Source: Dysgonomonas mossii DSM 22836 (GTDB taxonomy: Bacteria > Bacteroidota > Bacteroidia > Bacteroidales > Dysgonomonadaceae). From it: DNA of 64,000 nucleotides. This document shows, in pieces, positions 1-8,078 of this stretch (positions are counted from its first letter, which is position 1; each line of letters starts with the position of its first letter). Position numbers and translations under genes: made by a program. The notes under the pieces were generated by a model. It searched no databases. It saw only the letters and a program-made list of their open reading frames with translations, and was not told where the DNA came from. Location: contig NZ_GL892005.1 in assembly GCF_000213575.1 (NCBI RefSeq), positions 405,995 to 469,994 of the forward strand, written 5' to 3'.

Positions 1-1544
1 ACCCTGTATTGAGTTGCAAATTCTAGACCATAGTTTTTTATCTTTCCTGTATTTACATTCAATGGCTTGTTGTTTACCATCACGGTCTGTATGCTGTTAC
101 TGCCGTCTATATAATACAAACTCAGATCAAAATTTAATGCTCTGTTAAGTAACTTTTGGAATACTGATATTTCATAGTTCATCAACCGCTCGGCCTTTAA
201 GTCCGGATTCTGAGGAGGGAACATGTACATTTCGCGTATAGTAGGATTGCGGAAACCTTTACTCACGATTCCTTTTATTATTGTATTCTCCGTAGCTATA
301 TAACTCACTCCGGCTTGTGGAATGTATTCTGTTCCGGTAATGGCATGATGATCTACTCTTATCCCTGCATTTAGTACTACTTTAGAAGCCAGCATTTGTT
401 GGAAGTTTATATATCCTGCAACTTCATTTACGCTTTTTCTGGCTATGTCTGCATCTTCTCTATTATCGAGAAACTTGTTCCATGCATGTCCTCCGAAATG
501 CTGAAAATCGAATCCTGCGGTTGTTTGGTTTCCTTTAAAGAAGCTGTAGTTTTGGTAGAGGGTAATACCTACCATCTTATCGTTCGACCTGAATCTATAA
601 TCTTTGGCTTCTCCTGTAGGCGGATATCCGTCATTGATCTTGTGCGAGCCAAAGTTGTAATAGAATTTAAGAGCTCCTGATGTTTTCTCGTAGTTGTTTT
701 CAAGAGAGAATGATGTTACTCCACGAGTAATATCGGCATCATTATCGATGACAGGACTATTCACTGCTCCGGGGTTTGAGGCTTTGAAATTAGTCAAATC
801 AAGATCGATAAATGTTTTCCAATTAGTAGTGAAATCATAACCAACTTTTGCATATCCGCTATATTGCTCAAAATCCATGTTTTCTCGCTGTCCGTCCGAA
901 CGATTGTAGCTTAGAGATACGTAGCTGTTAAACTTACCCGAGCGAATAGCATTATTCGCCTCTGTACTAAGTGTGTTGTATGAGCCGTACATAGCTCTGA
1001 AGTTTGTCTTCACTCCATCTTGTAGTTGCTTCTTGGTAATAATGTTGATCACCCCACCCATTGCATTCGACCCGTACAAAACGGATGCCGGACCACGCAC
1101 TACTTCTACTCGTTCTGCCATTAATGACTGATACGAATCGGCTAAGGGGTGTCCCATCAACCCCATATATTGTGGGTGTCCGTCTATTAACATCAGCATC
1201 TGTGTGGTAGGGCTTCCACCTATACCACGTATTGTAATTCCTCCGGCAGATCCTGCCGCAACACCGTAACCCATAATGCTTCGTGAAGTAATAAATAAGC
1301 CGGGTACTTCTTCTGTAATGATAGGTAATAATGATTGTTCAAATCGACTTTCGATTTGCTTACTTCCCACTATGCTTACACTCATCGGGAGATTGTTAAT
1401 ATTTACAGCCGGACGAGTTCCGGTGACGATAACATCTCCTAGCTGGATAGAATCCCGTGGTATTGAAATCGGATTGTTGTCTATGGCGTAAGTAAGTTGG
1501 ACAAATAATAAAACAGAAGCAATTGTACTAATTGTTTTTTTCAT
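1..1544 (-). CDS. TonB-dependent outer-membrane receptor (3' part outside window)
   Basis: About 514 N-terminal residues are visible; the gene runs off the left edge. Translation from the ATG at 1544 gives MKKTISTIASVLLFVQLTYA, a signal peptide, followed by a region containing DVIVTGTRP and a plug domain with motifs such as GGITIRGIGG, MLMLIDG, VEVVRGPASVLYGSNAMGG and VINIITKK. The first barrel strands follow. There is no carboxypeptidase-like N-terminal domain, so it resembles BtuB-type or siderophore-type receptors rather than SusC. It would move a scarce ligand across the outer membrane using TonB energy. It starts only 6 bases after the phosphoribosyltransferase stop, so it is the last visible gene of an operon with that gene and an ECF S component. 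The substrate cannot be read from the sequence. An overlapping ATG at 1548 meets a stop after six codons and was not used. Confidence 0.93.
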   Translation of the reverse strand, partial: MKKTISTIASVLLFVQLTYAIDNNPISIPRDSIQLGDVIVTGTRPAVNINNLPMSVSIVGSKQIESRFEQSLLPIITEEVPGLFITSRSIMGYGVAAGSAGGITIRGIGGSPTTQMLMLIDGHPQYMGLMGHPLADSYQSLMAERVEVVRGPASVLYGSNAMGGVINIITKKQLQDGVKTNFRAMYGSYNTLSTEANNAIRSGKFNSYVSLSYNRSDGQRENMDFEQYSGYAKVGYDFTTNWKTFIDLDLTNFKASNPGAVNSPVIDNDADITRGVTSFSLENNYEKTSGALKFYYNFGSHKINDGYPPTGEAKDYRFRSNDKMVGITLYQNYSFFKGNQTTAGFDFQHFGGHAWNKFLDNREDADIARKSVNEVAGYINFQQMLASKVVLNAGIRVDHHAITGTEYIPQAGVSYIATENTIIKGIVSKGFRNPTIREMYMFPPQNPDLKAERLMNYEISVFQKLLNRALNFDLSLYYIDGSNSIQTVMVNNKPLNVNTGKIKNYGLEFATQYR

Positions 1545-1550
1545 TCATTT

Positions 1551-1952
1551 TTATAATAGCCACGGAAACTTGAAGCAATCTTCATCATATAGGGCATAAT
1601 CTGCTTTTCCATTTACCGCGAATGTTTTAACCAGTTTGGCACCTTCGAGCAACTTACATGCCAACGCCAGAGATGCGCCCGTCTTCACTCTGTCTTCTAC
1701 CAGCAATATAGATTTACCTTTGAAGTCGAAGTCGATGGGTGCTATCAATTGCGGACTTTCATATTTGGGCTTTTGATAAGCGTCGCGTAGGTTTATTTTT
1801 AACAGATGGATATTGACATTTAGCCTTTGATTGAGAATAGCAGCAGGTATTATCCCGCCGTTAGCTATAGCGACAATCATATCGAACTTTTCGTGAAAAG
1901 CAATGTCGCGGAAGCGTTCCAACACTTTCGCAAAAGACTTGTTGTTAGACAT
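1551..1952 (-). CDS. Type I phosphoribosyltransferase-family protein
   Basis: A 133-residue protein of the purine/pyrimidine phosphoribosyltransferase fold. The PRPP-binding loop appears as ILLVEDRVKTGASL near residues 81-94, matching the family pattern of hydrophobic residues, two acidic residues and TG. An early segment, IVAIANGGIIPAAIL, matches the conserved strand and loop before the hood. In this family a nucleobase is joined to PRPP to give a nucleotide, or the fold acts as a regulator. VEDR in place of the commoner VDDV is a mild deviation. It lies 9 bases after an ECF S component and 6 bases before a TonB receptor, so its likely substrate is what those two proteins import. The base or vitamin involved is unknown. 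It is shorter than typical xanthine or hypoxanthine enzymes (150-180 residues). Confidence 0.8.
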   Translation of the reverse strand: MSNNKSFAKVLERFRDIAFHEKFDMIVAIANGGIIPAAILNQRLNVNIHLLKINLRDAYQKPKYESPQLIAPIDFDFKGKSILLVEDRVKTGASLALACKLLEGAKLVKTFAVNGKADYALYDEDCFKFPWLL

Positions 1953-1961
1953 TTTTGTATC

Positions 1962-2471
1962 TTATATTTTAGCGATAGCTTTCAATAAAGCATACCCCCC
2001 GAATATTTGTATTAACATTCCCGGAATACCAATACGGAAATCTTGTACTGCTATAAAGAAATCTTTTACGATAGCCCATTCTATCAATGTACCTACTATC
2101 TGATACGCCAAAACAGCCGCAATTATGCCTAACAGAGAAATTTTCCCGAGTCGATGTGCTGCATAAGCTGCTGCTCCTGCTAATAAGGTAGACTTGATTA
2201 GGATGACAGGGAGTAAAGCCACAGGAGGCATTCCAAATAAAGCGCTATTAATAAGTGGAGATAGTATTGCAGTTAACAAGCCAACTCGTAGACCGTATTT
2301 GTATGCTGCTATCAGCGTGAAAAAGTATATAGGGAGCCAGGTTAAGCCTCCACCAGGTATCAAATGGCACATTTGAGGAAGTGCAATGTTTCCGACAACG
2401 AATAACAGTGCAAACAAATATGTTTTAATCTCTTTGTAAGTTAAGGAATAAAGTTTTACTGTTGTTTCCAT
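1962..2471 (-). CDS. ECF transporter S component (substrate-binding membrane subunit)
   Basis: A 169-residue hydrophobic protein with about six membrane segments, the usual size of S components of energy-coupling-factor vitamin and base transporters. Visible features are the first helix starting near residue 17 (YLFALLFVVGNIALP), a loop with HLIPGGGLTWLPIYFFTLIA, a stretch resembling the S-component turn (KYGLRVGLLTAILSPLINSALFG without a break) and a C-terminal helix ending YALLKAIAKI. S components bind the substrate and need a shared ATPase pair (EcfA) plus EcfT; none is encoded in this window. It is the first gene of a minus-strand operon followed by a phosphoribosyltransferase and a TonB-dependent receptor, which implies uptake of one compound across both membranes and then ribosylation. 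The family assignment is firm; the substrate is unknown. Confidence 0.8.
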   Translation of the reverse strand: METTVKLYSLTYKEIKTYLFALLFVVGNIALPQMCHLIPGGGLTWLPIYFFTLIAAYKYGLRVGLLTAILSPLINSALFGMPPVALLPVILIKSTLLAGAAAYAAHRLGKISLLGIIAAVLAYQIVGTLIEWAIVKDFFIAVQDFRIGIPGMLIQIFGGYALLKAIAKI

Positions 2472-2522
2472 AATTATAGCAAATTAAAGTATATGTAATT
2501 ATTTATTTTATTCGTTGTCCTT

Positions 2523-2543
2523 TTCCGGATACCTGAGCCGGAA
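2523..2543 (-). promoter_or_regulatory. Short hairpin in the leader of the ECF/receptor operon
   Basis: The 328-base gap 2472-2799 holds no gene. Its clearest structure is a perfect 6-bp inverted repeat, TTCCGG at 2523-2528 and CCGGAA at 2538-2543 with a 9-base loop, lying 52 bases upstream of the ECF S start codon. It is GC-rich inside an AT-rich gap. No U-run follows on the minus strand, so it is not a usual terminator. A protein operator or a small RNA switch element are both possible. A second AT-rich repeat (2772-2779 with 2786-2793) lies just after the pdxH stop. Confidence 0.4.
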
Positions 2544-2799
2544 TAAATATAAGTTTATGTAAAATAATGAGGAGTGTTATTTTATCTTACTGGCATTCTC
2601 TATATTGGTGTTAACGAATACAATACTAAAAATAATTATTGAAACGAACAAATATTATAATATCTTTTCACTTTTAGACATAACGATATAGTATCAGCAT
2701 AAAAATAGAAATTAATAATCAAACCTTCTATAATATCTGATAAAATATTTTTTCTTCTCGGAGCTTAATGCATAGATATTTTAGTATATCTATTTTAAC

Positions 2800-3438
2800 T
2801 TATGGCGCGAGACGCTCAACTTCCCAAGCCCCATCTTCAAGTACATATTGTATTCTGTCGTGCAGCCTGTTGCTGCGTCCTTGCCAGAATTCTATAAGAT
2901 AAGGTTTAACAATATATCCTCCCCAGTTTTGAGGGCGAACTATATTTTTGTCTTTAAATTTAGATTCATATTCTTTAATCAATCCCTCCAAGTATTTTCT
3001 GTCGGGTATCGCTCGGCTTTGGGGTGATGCCCACGCTCCCAACTTGCTCTTTGCCGGACGGACTTCGAAGTAAGAGTCTGATTCTGCATCTGAAGTTTTT
3101 TCAACAATACCTTCTATTCTTACTTGTCTTTCCAATTCATTCCAAACAAAAGTTAGAGCACAGTACTTGTTTAGTGTAATTTGATATGCTTTCTTGCTAT
3201 CATAATTAGTGAAAAAAACGAATCCTTGAGGTTTAATCTGCTTGAGTAGTATCATACGCGAAGATGGTTTTCCGTCGGGAGTAGCTGTTGCCAGATTCAT
3301 CGCATTTGGTTCAAGTGCTTTCGCTATAATAGCTTCGTTAAGCCATTGCTCGAACATATCCATTGGGTCGGATAAGACATCGCTCTCGTCTAGGGTTTTT
3401 AAAGTAAAATCTCTTCGTATATTAAATAAATCTGTCAT
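2800..3438 (-). CDS. pdxH: Pyridoxamine/pyridoxine 5'-phosphate oxidase
   Basis: A 212-residue protein, the normal length for PdxH, which uses FMN and oxygen to make pyridoxal 5'-phosphate in the cytoplasm. The N-terminus has the expected acidic segment ESDVLSDPMDMFEQWLNEA. The FMN/substrate core reads NLATATPDGKPSSRMILLKQ and FVFFTNYDSKKA, then FVWNELERQVRIEG. The C-terminal signature is present: EFWQGRSNRLHDRI, followed by the terminal ERLAP, which matches the conserved end of the family. It appears to be a single-gene unit: the ECF operon starts after a 328-base gap and a 376-base gap separates it from DUF2023. B6 salvage would be the role, since oxygen is required by the enzyme, which suggests an aerotolerant or facultative organism. 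Confidence 0.97.
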   Translation of the reverse strand: MTDLFNIRRDFTLKTLDESDVLSDPMDMFEQWLNEAIIAKALEPNAMNLATATPDGKPSSRMILLKQIKPQGFVFFTNYDSKKAYQITLNKYCALTFVWNELERQVRIEGIVEKTSDAESDSYFEVRPAKSKLGAWASPQSRAIPDRKYLEGLIKEYESKFKDKNIVRPQNWGGYIVKPYLIEFWQGRSNRLHDRIQYVLEDGAWEVERLAP

Positions 3439-3596
3439 AAATTATGGTTAAAATAGTAGTGAGCTTATTATTGTATATATAAGATAACAAAAAAGCAGTC
3501 TTTTTGTTGTTTTTTCTTTCTTTTTGGTTTTTAAAATTTTGATAGATAGTTTGTTGTGTTTTTATTTCGCTCTTTGTTTATTTTCTTTTTTTTGTT

Positions 3597-3678
3597 AAAA
3601 GGTGACAACCAACGGTCACAGGAGCGAAGCGTATGTAAAGGTGACACATTTTACGTCCTTTTATCTTGTCACTTTTCC
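3597..3678. repeat. TGTCAC-type inverted and direct repeats in a gene gap
   Basis: The gap 3439-3745 has no gene. It contains two direct copies of AAAGGTGACA (3598-3607 and 3637-3646) and an inverted near-copy TGTCACTTTT at 3667-3676. The same AAAGGTGACA/TGTCACCTTT pair recurs at 30513-30561. The function is unknown; it could be an operator or an interspersed repeat. Confidence 0.45.
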
Positions 3679-3745
3679 ACTTAAATATTCGTAAATATTA
3701 TTTGCGGAAAGCTTGTGTATAATAGATAATAGTTGTGGATAAAAA

Positions 3746-3780
3746 TGAAAAATCCTCACTGACATCACGTCTGCGAGGAT
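3746..3780 (-). terminator. Terminator of the flavodoxin/DUF2023 operon
   Basis: Read on the minus strand, a stem pairing ATCCTCGCAGAC with GTCAGTGAGGAT (11 of 12 positions including one G-U) encloses GTGAT and is followed by TTTTTC. It lies 35 bases after the DUF2023 stop. Confidence 0.7.
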
Positions 3781-3814
3781 CTAGATCAACTAAAAAAACT
3801 ATCCAATAGAAAAG

Positions 3815-4159
3815 TTATGCCAAACAAAGTGTATTAATACTTTTCTTTTGTCTCTTGCTGTATCTGTTGCATTGTTCACAGACACTATATCCTAATAATA
3901 TTCCTAATATAAAATCTTCTTCAGGCGTTAATAAGTTTAACGGCTTGTCTCCACATATTGCGTTAGCTACTAAGAGGCATTCCTCCTTGCCGAAAAAGAC
4001 ATTTATATTACCGTTTTTCAGATGGCTTATTTTGTAATTAATCGAGTTTTTCCCCAATTTCCATCTCACTTTATCTTCATATTCTCCGGGTAGTGTACAG
4101 AGTACCAAGCTGCGCACTCCTTTTTTGTATTCGTAAATCAGGTGAAAGAAAACACGCAT
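3815..4159 (-). CDS. DUF2023 family protein next to flavodoxin
   Basis: A 114-residue protein starting MRVFFHLIYEYKKGVRSL, which I recognise as the DUF2023 family, commonly coded beside flavodoxin in Bacteroidales. No enzyme function is established. The C-terminal part contains a CxxC pair (SVCEQCNRY) after FILGILLGY, so metal or redox binding is possible. The start lies 14 bases after the flavodoxin stop and the pair ends in one terminator, so they are co-transcribed. A role in electron transfer with the flavodoxin is an inference from this linkage. An N-terminally extended reading in another frame that overlaps flavodoxin was discarded. Confidence 0.8.
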   Translation of the reverse strand: MRVFFHLIYEYKKGVRSLVLCTLPGEYEDKVRWKLGKNSINYKISHLKNGNINVFFGKEECLLVANAICGDKPLNLLTPEEDFILGILLGYSVCEQCNRYSKRQKKSINTLCLA

Positions 4160-4173
4160 ATTGATCTACTTTG

Positions 4174-4674
4174 TTAAATTGCTTTTTTAAGATCTTCTGT
4201 CCAGATTGCAATGCGTTGATCTGTAAGGTTCGACTCGTTGTCGTTATCGATGAGCAAACCAAGAAATTCGCCGTCGACAACAGATTCAGAACTGTCGAAG
4301 GTATATCCCTCTGTGCTTACCTTACCGATTAGCTCGCAACCTTTACCCTTTATTACGCTGTATATTTTTGATAAAGCGTCGCCAAATGTATCGCTATATG
4401 AAGATGAATCACCACAACCAAACAGGGCTACTTTTTTACCATTCAGATCGGCAGCCTTTACTTTGTCGATATAGTATTCCCAATCGTCTTGAAGGTCACC
4501 CAATCCTAATGTTGAAGAACCGAATAATATTATGTCGTAAGCTGAAAAGTCTGTATTCGCCTTTGATACATCATGTAAGTCAGCCTTGCTTACTTCCAGT
4601 TTTTTTGCTATTTCTTCCGCTACTTCTTGTGTGTTGCCTGTTGTTGAGCCGTAGTATATTCCTATTTTTGACAT
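4174..4674 (-). CDS. fldA: Flavodoxin (long-chain)
   Basis: A 166-residue FMN-binding electron carrier of the cytoplasm. The phosphate-binding loop is GSTTGNTQEVAEEIA at about residues 9-23; the loop near residue 53 is SSTLGLGDLQDDWEYY, whose aromatic residue should stack on the flavin, and the loop near residue 85 is GCGDSSSYSDTFGDA. The roughly 20-residue insertion of long-chain flavodoxins is present (GKVSTEGYTFDSSESVVDG). It is the first gene of a two-gene operon with DUF2023. It would serve ferredoxin-like electron transfer in anaerobic metabolism, for example with pyruvate:flavodoxin oxidoreductase, although no partner enzyme is in this window. Confidence 0.97.
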   Translation of the reverse strand: MSKIGIYYGSTTGNTQEVAEEIAKKLEVSKADLHDVSKANTDFSAYDIILFGSSTLGLGDLQDDWEYYIDKVKAADLNGKKVALFGCGDSSSYSDTFGDALSKIYSVIKGKGCELIGKVSTEGYTFDSSESVVDGEFLGLLIDNDNESNLTDQRIAIWTEDLKKAI

Positions 4675-4833
4675 TCTGATGAATTTAAAATGATTAAATA
4701 TCTAATTTTCTGTTTACAAAGTAATGACAACCAATAAATGTATACAATACCAAGTAATAATGATATTTATGTCACTTTTTCATTATTTATAAGTAGGAAT
4801 TATCGGATGATGGAAGATTATCAGTTATATAAA

Positions 4834-4865
4834 CAAAAAAAGCAGCCTGATACTCAGACTGCTTT
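4834..4865 (-). terminator. Rho-independent terminator after rpmA
   Basis: On the minus strand the stem AGCAGTCTGAGTATCAGGCTGCT (one mismatch, 3-base loop) is followed by TTTTTTTG. It lies 23 bases after the L27 stop and ends the L21-L27 operon. Confidence 0.85.
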
Positions 4866-4887
4866 CTCTATGTTTTAAACTTGTTTC

Positions 4888-5151
4888 TTAAGCTTCTGCT
4901 TTAGGAAGTACAGAAACAAATGATCTGTCGTTTCTTTTTTTGCGGAAAACCACTGTACCATCTACAAGAGCAAATAGAGTATGGTCTTTACCAATACCTA
5001 CGTTTTCTCCCGGATGATGAGTTGTTCCTCTTTGACGAACTATGATGTTTCCTGCTTTTACAACTTCTCCACCAAATGCTTTAACGCCCAATCGTTTACT
5101 TTCCGATTCACGGCCGTTTTTCGAACTACCTACACCTTTCTTGTGTGCCAT
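4888..5151 (-). CDS. rpmA: 50S ribosomal protein L27
   Basis: An 87-residue protein beginning [20 protein letters not shown], the standard L27 N-terminus that reaches toward the peptidyl-transferase centre. The conserved [17 protein letters not shown] and [16 protein letters not shown] segments follow. It has no N-terminal extension of the kind removed by a protease in Firmicutes. It lies 20 bases downstream of rplU in the usual rplU-rpmA order, with a strong terminator after it. Confidence 0.99.
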   Translation of the reverse strand: MAHKKGVGSSKNGRESESKRLGVKAFGGEVVKAGNIIVRQRGTTHHPGENVGIGKDHTLFALVDGTVVFRKKRNDRSFVSVLPKAEA

Positions 5152-5171
5152 TGTCTTCTGTTTTTAACTGA

Positions 5172-5483
5172 TTAAGCAATAATTTCTTTTACTATAACTT
5201 CTGAAAATTGTTGACGGTGACCGTTTAGTTTACGGTGTCCTTTTCTTCTTTTCTTGTGGAAAATAAGAACTTTATCACCTTTTGCTTGAGAAACAACCTC
5301 AAGAACTACTTTTGCGCCATCTACAGTCGGTGTACCTACTGTTACTGTGCCGCCGTTGTCAACTAATAATACTTTGTCGAACTCAACTGTTGAGCCATTT
5401 TCTGCATTGATTCTATGAACAAACAACTTTTGGTCTTTTTCAACTTTCATTTGTTGTCCTTGAATGTCTACAATTACGTACAT
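5172..5483 (-). CDS. rplU: 50S ribosomal protein L21
   Basis: A 103-residue 23S rRNA-binding protein starting [18 protein letters not shown]. The C-terminal signature [21 protein letters not shown] is characteristic of L21. It is the promoter-proximal gene of the L21-L27 operon, with a canonical Bacteroidetes promoter about 82 bases upstream of the start codon. Confidence 0.99.
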   Translation of the reverse strand: MYVIVDIQGQQMKVEKDQKLFVHRINAENGSTVEFDKVLLVDNGGTVTVGTPTVDGAKVVLEVVSQAKGDKVLIFHKKRRKGHRKLNGHRQQFSEVIVKEIIA

Positions 5484-5565
5484 CTGTTTTGTTATTTACA
5501 GGTTATGTGCCTGAGGCGAACCGTTTTATATACAGTTTCTTGTTAGCCTATTAGCAATCGGGTGG

Positions 5566-5597
5566 CAAAGATAATCAATCGCTACTAAAAATTCAAA
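5566..5597 (-). promoter_or_regulatory. Promoter of rplU-rpmA
   Basis: On the minus strand TTTG (5597-5594), a 20-base spacer and TATCTTTG (5573-5566) give an exact match to the Bacteroidetes -33/-7 consensus. The predicted leader is about 75 bases, long enough for autoregulation. Confidence 0.75.
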
Positions 5598-5612
5598 TAT
5601 TTGTAGAAAAGA

Positions 5613-6113
5613 TTATCGTATTTCTTTGATTTTTAATTCACCTGTCAAGTCATTAGGGATTGTTGCGGGGTCTACTCCCATAATGGTAACGATGTTTCTA
5701 ATGTCTTGTGAGGTTACTTTACGATAGGTAGTGAGGGTGTTAGGCGTTATAAGGTATTTACTAGCCGCTGTGCCTCCATGCAATGAACTTTGTATAAATA
5801 TAGAGTCTCCTTTAACCTCGTATGCGTCGGTAGACTCACTGATAAGTCCGTCAGAGCCCGAAGATCCTTTTTTTCTGATCGTAGTTTTTACATTTAATTC
5901 TGTAAAAGCTCTGGTTGTTTGATTTTCTTTTAAGTCCAGACTGAAAACAGTATTTAGCATATTGTCAAAGCTGGAATCGGATGTTTTTATTGTCTGCTCG
6001 CGCATTAGCCACTCACCCTGTAAGGTTACGGCTTCCTCCTCGTTGTCTCCGCATGATGTCATCAAAGTGCAGGCGGTCAGTAAAATTGTTAAGGATAGTA
6101 TAAAATTCTTCAT
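5613..6113 (-). CDS. Small lipoprotein, lipocalin-like (unknown function)
   Basis: A 166-residue protein. The start at 6113 (MKNFILSLTILLTACTLMTSC) is preferred over a longer reading from 6149 because it places a lipoprotein signal peptide at the N-terminus; the lipobox ends at Cys21. The residues after Cys are GDNEEEA, an acidic run like Bacteroidetes surface-export signals, so it may face outward. The rest begins GEWLMREQTI and contains alternating beta-strand-like segments and KYLITPNTLTTYRK, reminiscent of lipocalin-like domains found in many Bacteroidales lipoproteins. There is no enzyme motif. It overlaps the L21 promoter region only at its 3' side and is transcribed in the same direction. 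Confidence 0.8.
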   Translation of the reverse strand: MKNFILSLTILLTACTLMTSCGDNEEEAVTLQGEWLMREQTIKTSDSSFDNMLNTVFSLDLKENQTTRAFTELNVKTTIRKKGSSGSDGLISESTDAYEVKGDSIFIQSSLHGGTAASKYLITPNTLTTYRKVTSQDIRNIVTIMGVDPATIPNDLTGELKIKEIR

Positions 6114-6326
6114 TGTAATGTGTTCGTTATGCAAATATTTGTGGTGCAAATATATACATATTTCACTTAATTATATATAGCTCACGCTTTTTATAAGATT
6201 TTAAAACCGAAATTAACAAAAGTGTTTAGTTTGTTCTGTTTTTAGCTTTTATGTCATAATGAGACGTAATCTTGTTTTATATTAACAAAAAGTCGTATTT
6301 ATTTTTTATTTACGAATAAAATGATA

Positions 6327-6334
6327 TAAATTTG
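6327..6334 (+). promoter_or_regulatory. Promoter -7 box of asnB
   Basis: TAAATTTG matches TAnnTTTG and lies 40 bases before the asnB start codon. No convincing -33 TTTG is seen. Confidence 0.55.
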
Positions 6335-6374
6335 CCAAGCTGTTCAAATTGTAAACAAAACAGGTAATAAATAT

Positions 6375-8045
6375 ATGTGTGGATTTGTAGGAGCTTTTGA
6401 TTTAATACAAGATATAAGCGTTTTGCGGGGGCAAGTTCTTCGTATGGCAAAAAAAATCCGTCACCGTGGTCCGGATTGGTCAGGGATATATTGTGGTGAG
6501 AAATCTATTCTTGCTCACGAAAGATTGTCTATTGTAGGAGTAGACTCTGGTAAACAACCTCTTTATAGTAAAGATGGCAATTTGGTCTTGGCTGTCAATG
6601 GTGAGATCTACAATCACAAAGAAATAAGAAGCCGCTATCCCGAATACGAATTTCTTACACACTCAGACTGCGAAGTAATCTTAGCTTTGTATAAAGATAA
6701 AGGGGTTGATCTCTTTGAAGATTTAAATGGCATCTTTGCTTTTGCGCTTTATGATGTTGAAAATGACATTTGTCTTATTGGGCGTGACCATATGGGTATA
6801 ATTCCTCTTTATATGGGGTATGACGATCACGGACAATTTTATGTGGCAAGCGAATTAAAGGCTTTGGAAGGTGTTTGTCCCAACGTGCAGGAGTTCCTAC
6901 CCGGTTATTATATGTGTAGTGCCGAGGGGAATGAGTTGAAGCGTTGGTATAAACGTGACTGGATGGAGTATGATAATGTGAAAGATAATAAGTCCGATGA
7001 AAATGAGTTGAGAGTAGCTTTAGAAAGTGCTGTGCATCGCCAATTGATGTCGGATGTTCCTTATGGAGTTTTGCTTTCAGGAGGATTGGATTCGTCTATA
7101 ATATCAGCTATCGCAAAACGATATGCAGCTCGCAGAATAGAGGATGATAACCAGACCGAAGCTTGGTGGCCTCAATTACATTCATTTGCTGTTGGATTGA
7201 AAGATTCTCCCGATTTAGTGGCCTCTAAAAAGGTGGCAGAATATATCGGAACAGTGCATCATGAAATAAATTTCACTGTCGAAGAGGCTCTTGACGCTCT
7301 CAGCGATGTGATTTATCATATCGAAACCTATGATGTTACTACCGTTCGTGCATCTACCCCTATGTATTTGTTGGCTCGTTTTATAAAATCGATGGGAGTG
7401 AAAATGGTGCTTTCCGGCGAAGGTGCAGATGAATTGTTTGGTGGCTACTTGTATTTTCATAAGGCTCCCGATGCAAAAGCCTTTCATGAAGAAACCGTGC
7501 GTAAGTTGGACAGATTGCATTTGTACGATTGCTTGCGTGCGAATAAGTCGTTAGCTGCATGGGGTGTAGAGGGGCGTGTGCCTTTTCTCGATAAAGAATT
7601 TATGGATGTTGCTATGCGTTTAAATCCTCAGGATAAAATGTGTGGCAATGGTAAGATAGAAAAGTATATATTAAGGAAAACATTTCAGGATTATTTGCCT
7701 GAAAGTGTTGCTTGGAGGCAAAAAGAACAATTTTCTGACGGAGTTGGCTACAATTGGATAGACTCGTTGAAGGAGATGGCTGAAAAGAAAGTCTCGGATA
7801 AGCAGATGATGCATGCTTTGGAGCGTTTTCCAATCAATCCTCCAATGTCGAAGGAAGAATATTGGTATCGTACAATGTTTGAAGAGCATTTCCCATCAGC
7901 TTCGGCTGCTCATACGGTTCCATCCGTTCCGTCAGTCGCCTGTAGTACGGCTGTGGCACTGGAGTGGGATGCGTCTTTCAAGAACAGAGTTGACCCATCA
8001 GGTAGGGCGGTGAAGGCTGTTCATGCAGAGGCATATGATAAATAG
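6375..8045 (+). CDS. asnB: Asparagine synthetase B (glutamine-hydrolysing)
   Basis: A 556-residue class II amidotransferase that makes asparagine from aspartate, ATP and glutamine. Cys2 (MCGFVGAF) is the glutaminase nucleophile, which fixes the start codon. The N-terminal domain continues with IRHRGPDWSG and LAVNGEIYNHKEIR. The synthetase domain has the PP-loop LLSGGLDSSIISAI near residues 233-246 and LSGEGADELFGGYLYF further on, then GVEGRVPFLD. Length and motifs are those of E. coli-type AsnB. It stands upstream of the lysine and nitrogen genes dapF, dapL, glnN and gltBD but is separated from them by its own terminator, so it is a separate transcription unit in a nitrogen-themed neighbourhood. 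Confidence 0.98.
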   Translation: MCGFVGAFDLIQDISVLRGQVLRMAKKIRHRGPDWSGIYCGEKSILAHERLSIVGVDSGKQPLYSKDGNLVLAVNGEIYNHKEIRSRYPEYEFLTHSDCEVILALYKDKGVDLFEDLNGIFAFALYDVENDICLIGRDHMGIIPLYMGYDDHGQFYVASELKALEGVCPNVQEFLPGYYMCSAEGNELKRWYKRDWMEYDNVKDNKSDENELRVALESAVHRQLMSDVPYGVLLSGGLDSSIISAIAKRYAARRIEDDNQTEAWWPQLHSFAVGLKDSPDLVASKKVAEYIGTVHHEINFTVEEALDALSDVIYHIETYDVTTVRASTPMYLLARFIKSMGVKMVLSGEGADELFGGYLYFHKAPDAKAFHEETVRKLDRLHLYDCLRANKSLAAWGVEGRVPFLDKEFMDVAMRLNPQDKMCGNGKIEKYILRKTFQDYLPESVAWRQKEQFSDGVGYNWIDSLKEMAEKKVSDKQMMHALERFPINPPMSKEEYWYRTMFEEHFPSASAAHTVPSVPSVACSTAVALEWDASFKNRVDPSGRAVKAVHAEAYDK

Positions 8046-8052
8046 TATACTT

Positions 8053-8078
8053 TAAGGGGGCAGTTGCCTCCTTTTTGT
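8053..8078 (+). terminator. Terminator after asnB
   Basis: AGGGGGCA pairs with TGCCTCCT across a two-base loop and is followed by TTTTG. It lies 9 bases after the asnB stop. Confidence 0.8.

Noticed and set aside
1276-1491. 71-codon plus-strand ORF within the receptor gene
   Set aside because: Shadow of the TonB receptor plug domain on the other strand.
2472-2799. Known riboswitch (TPP, cobalamin, preQ1) in the ECF operon leader
   Set aside because: No conserved core of these classes could be recognised; only a simple 6-bp hairpin is seen.
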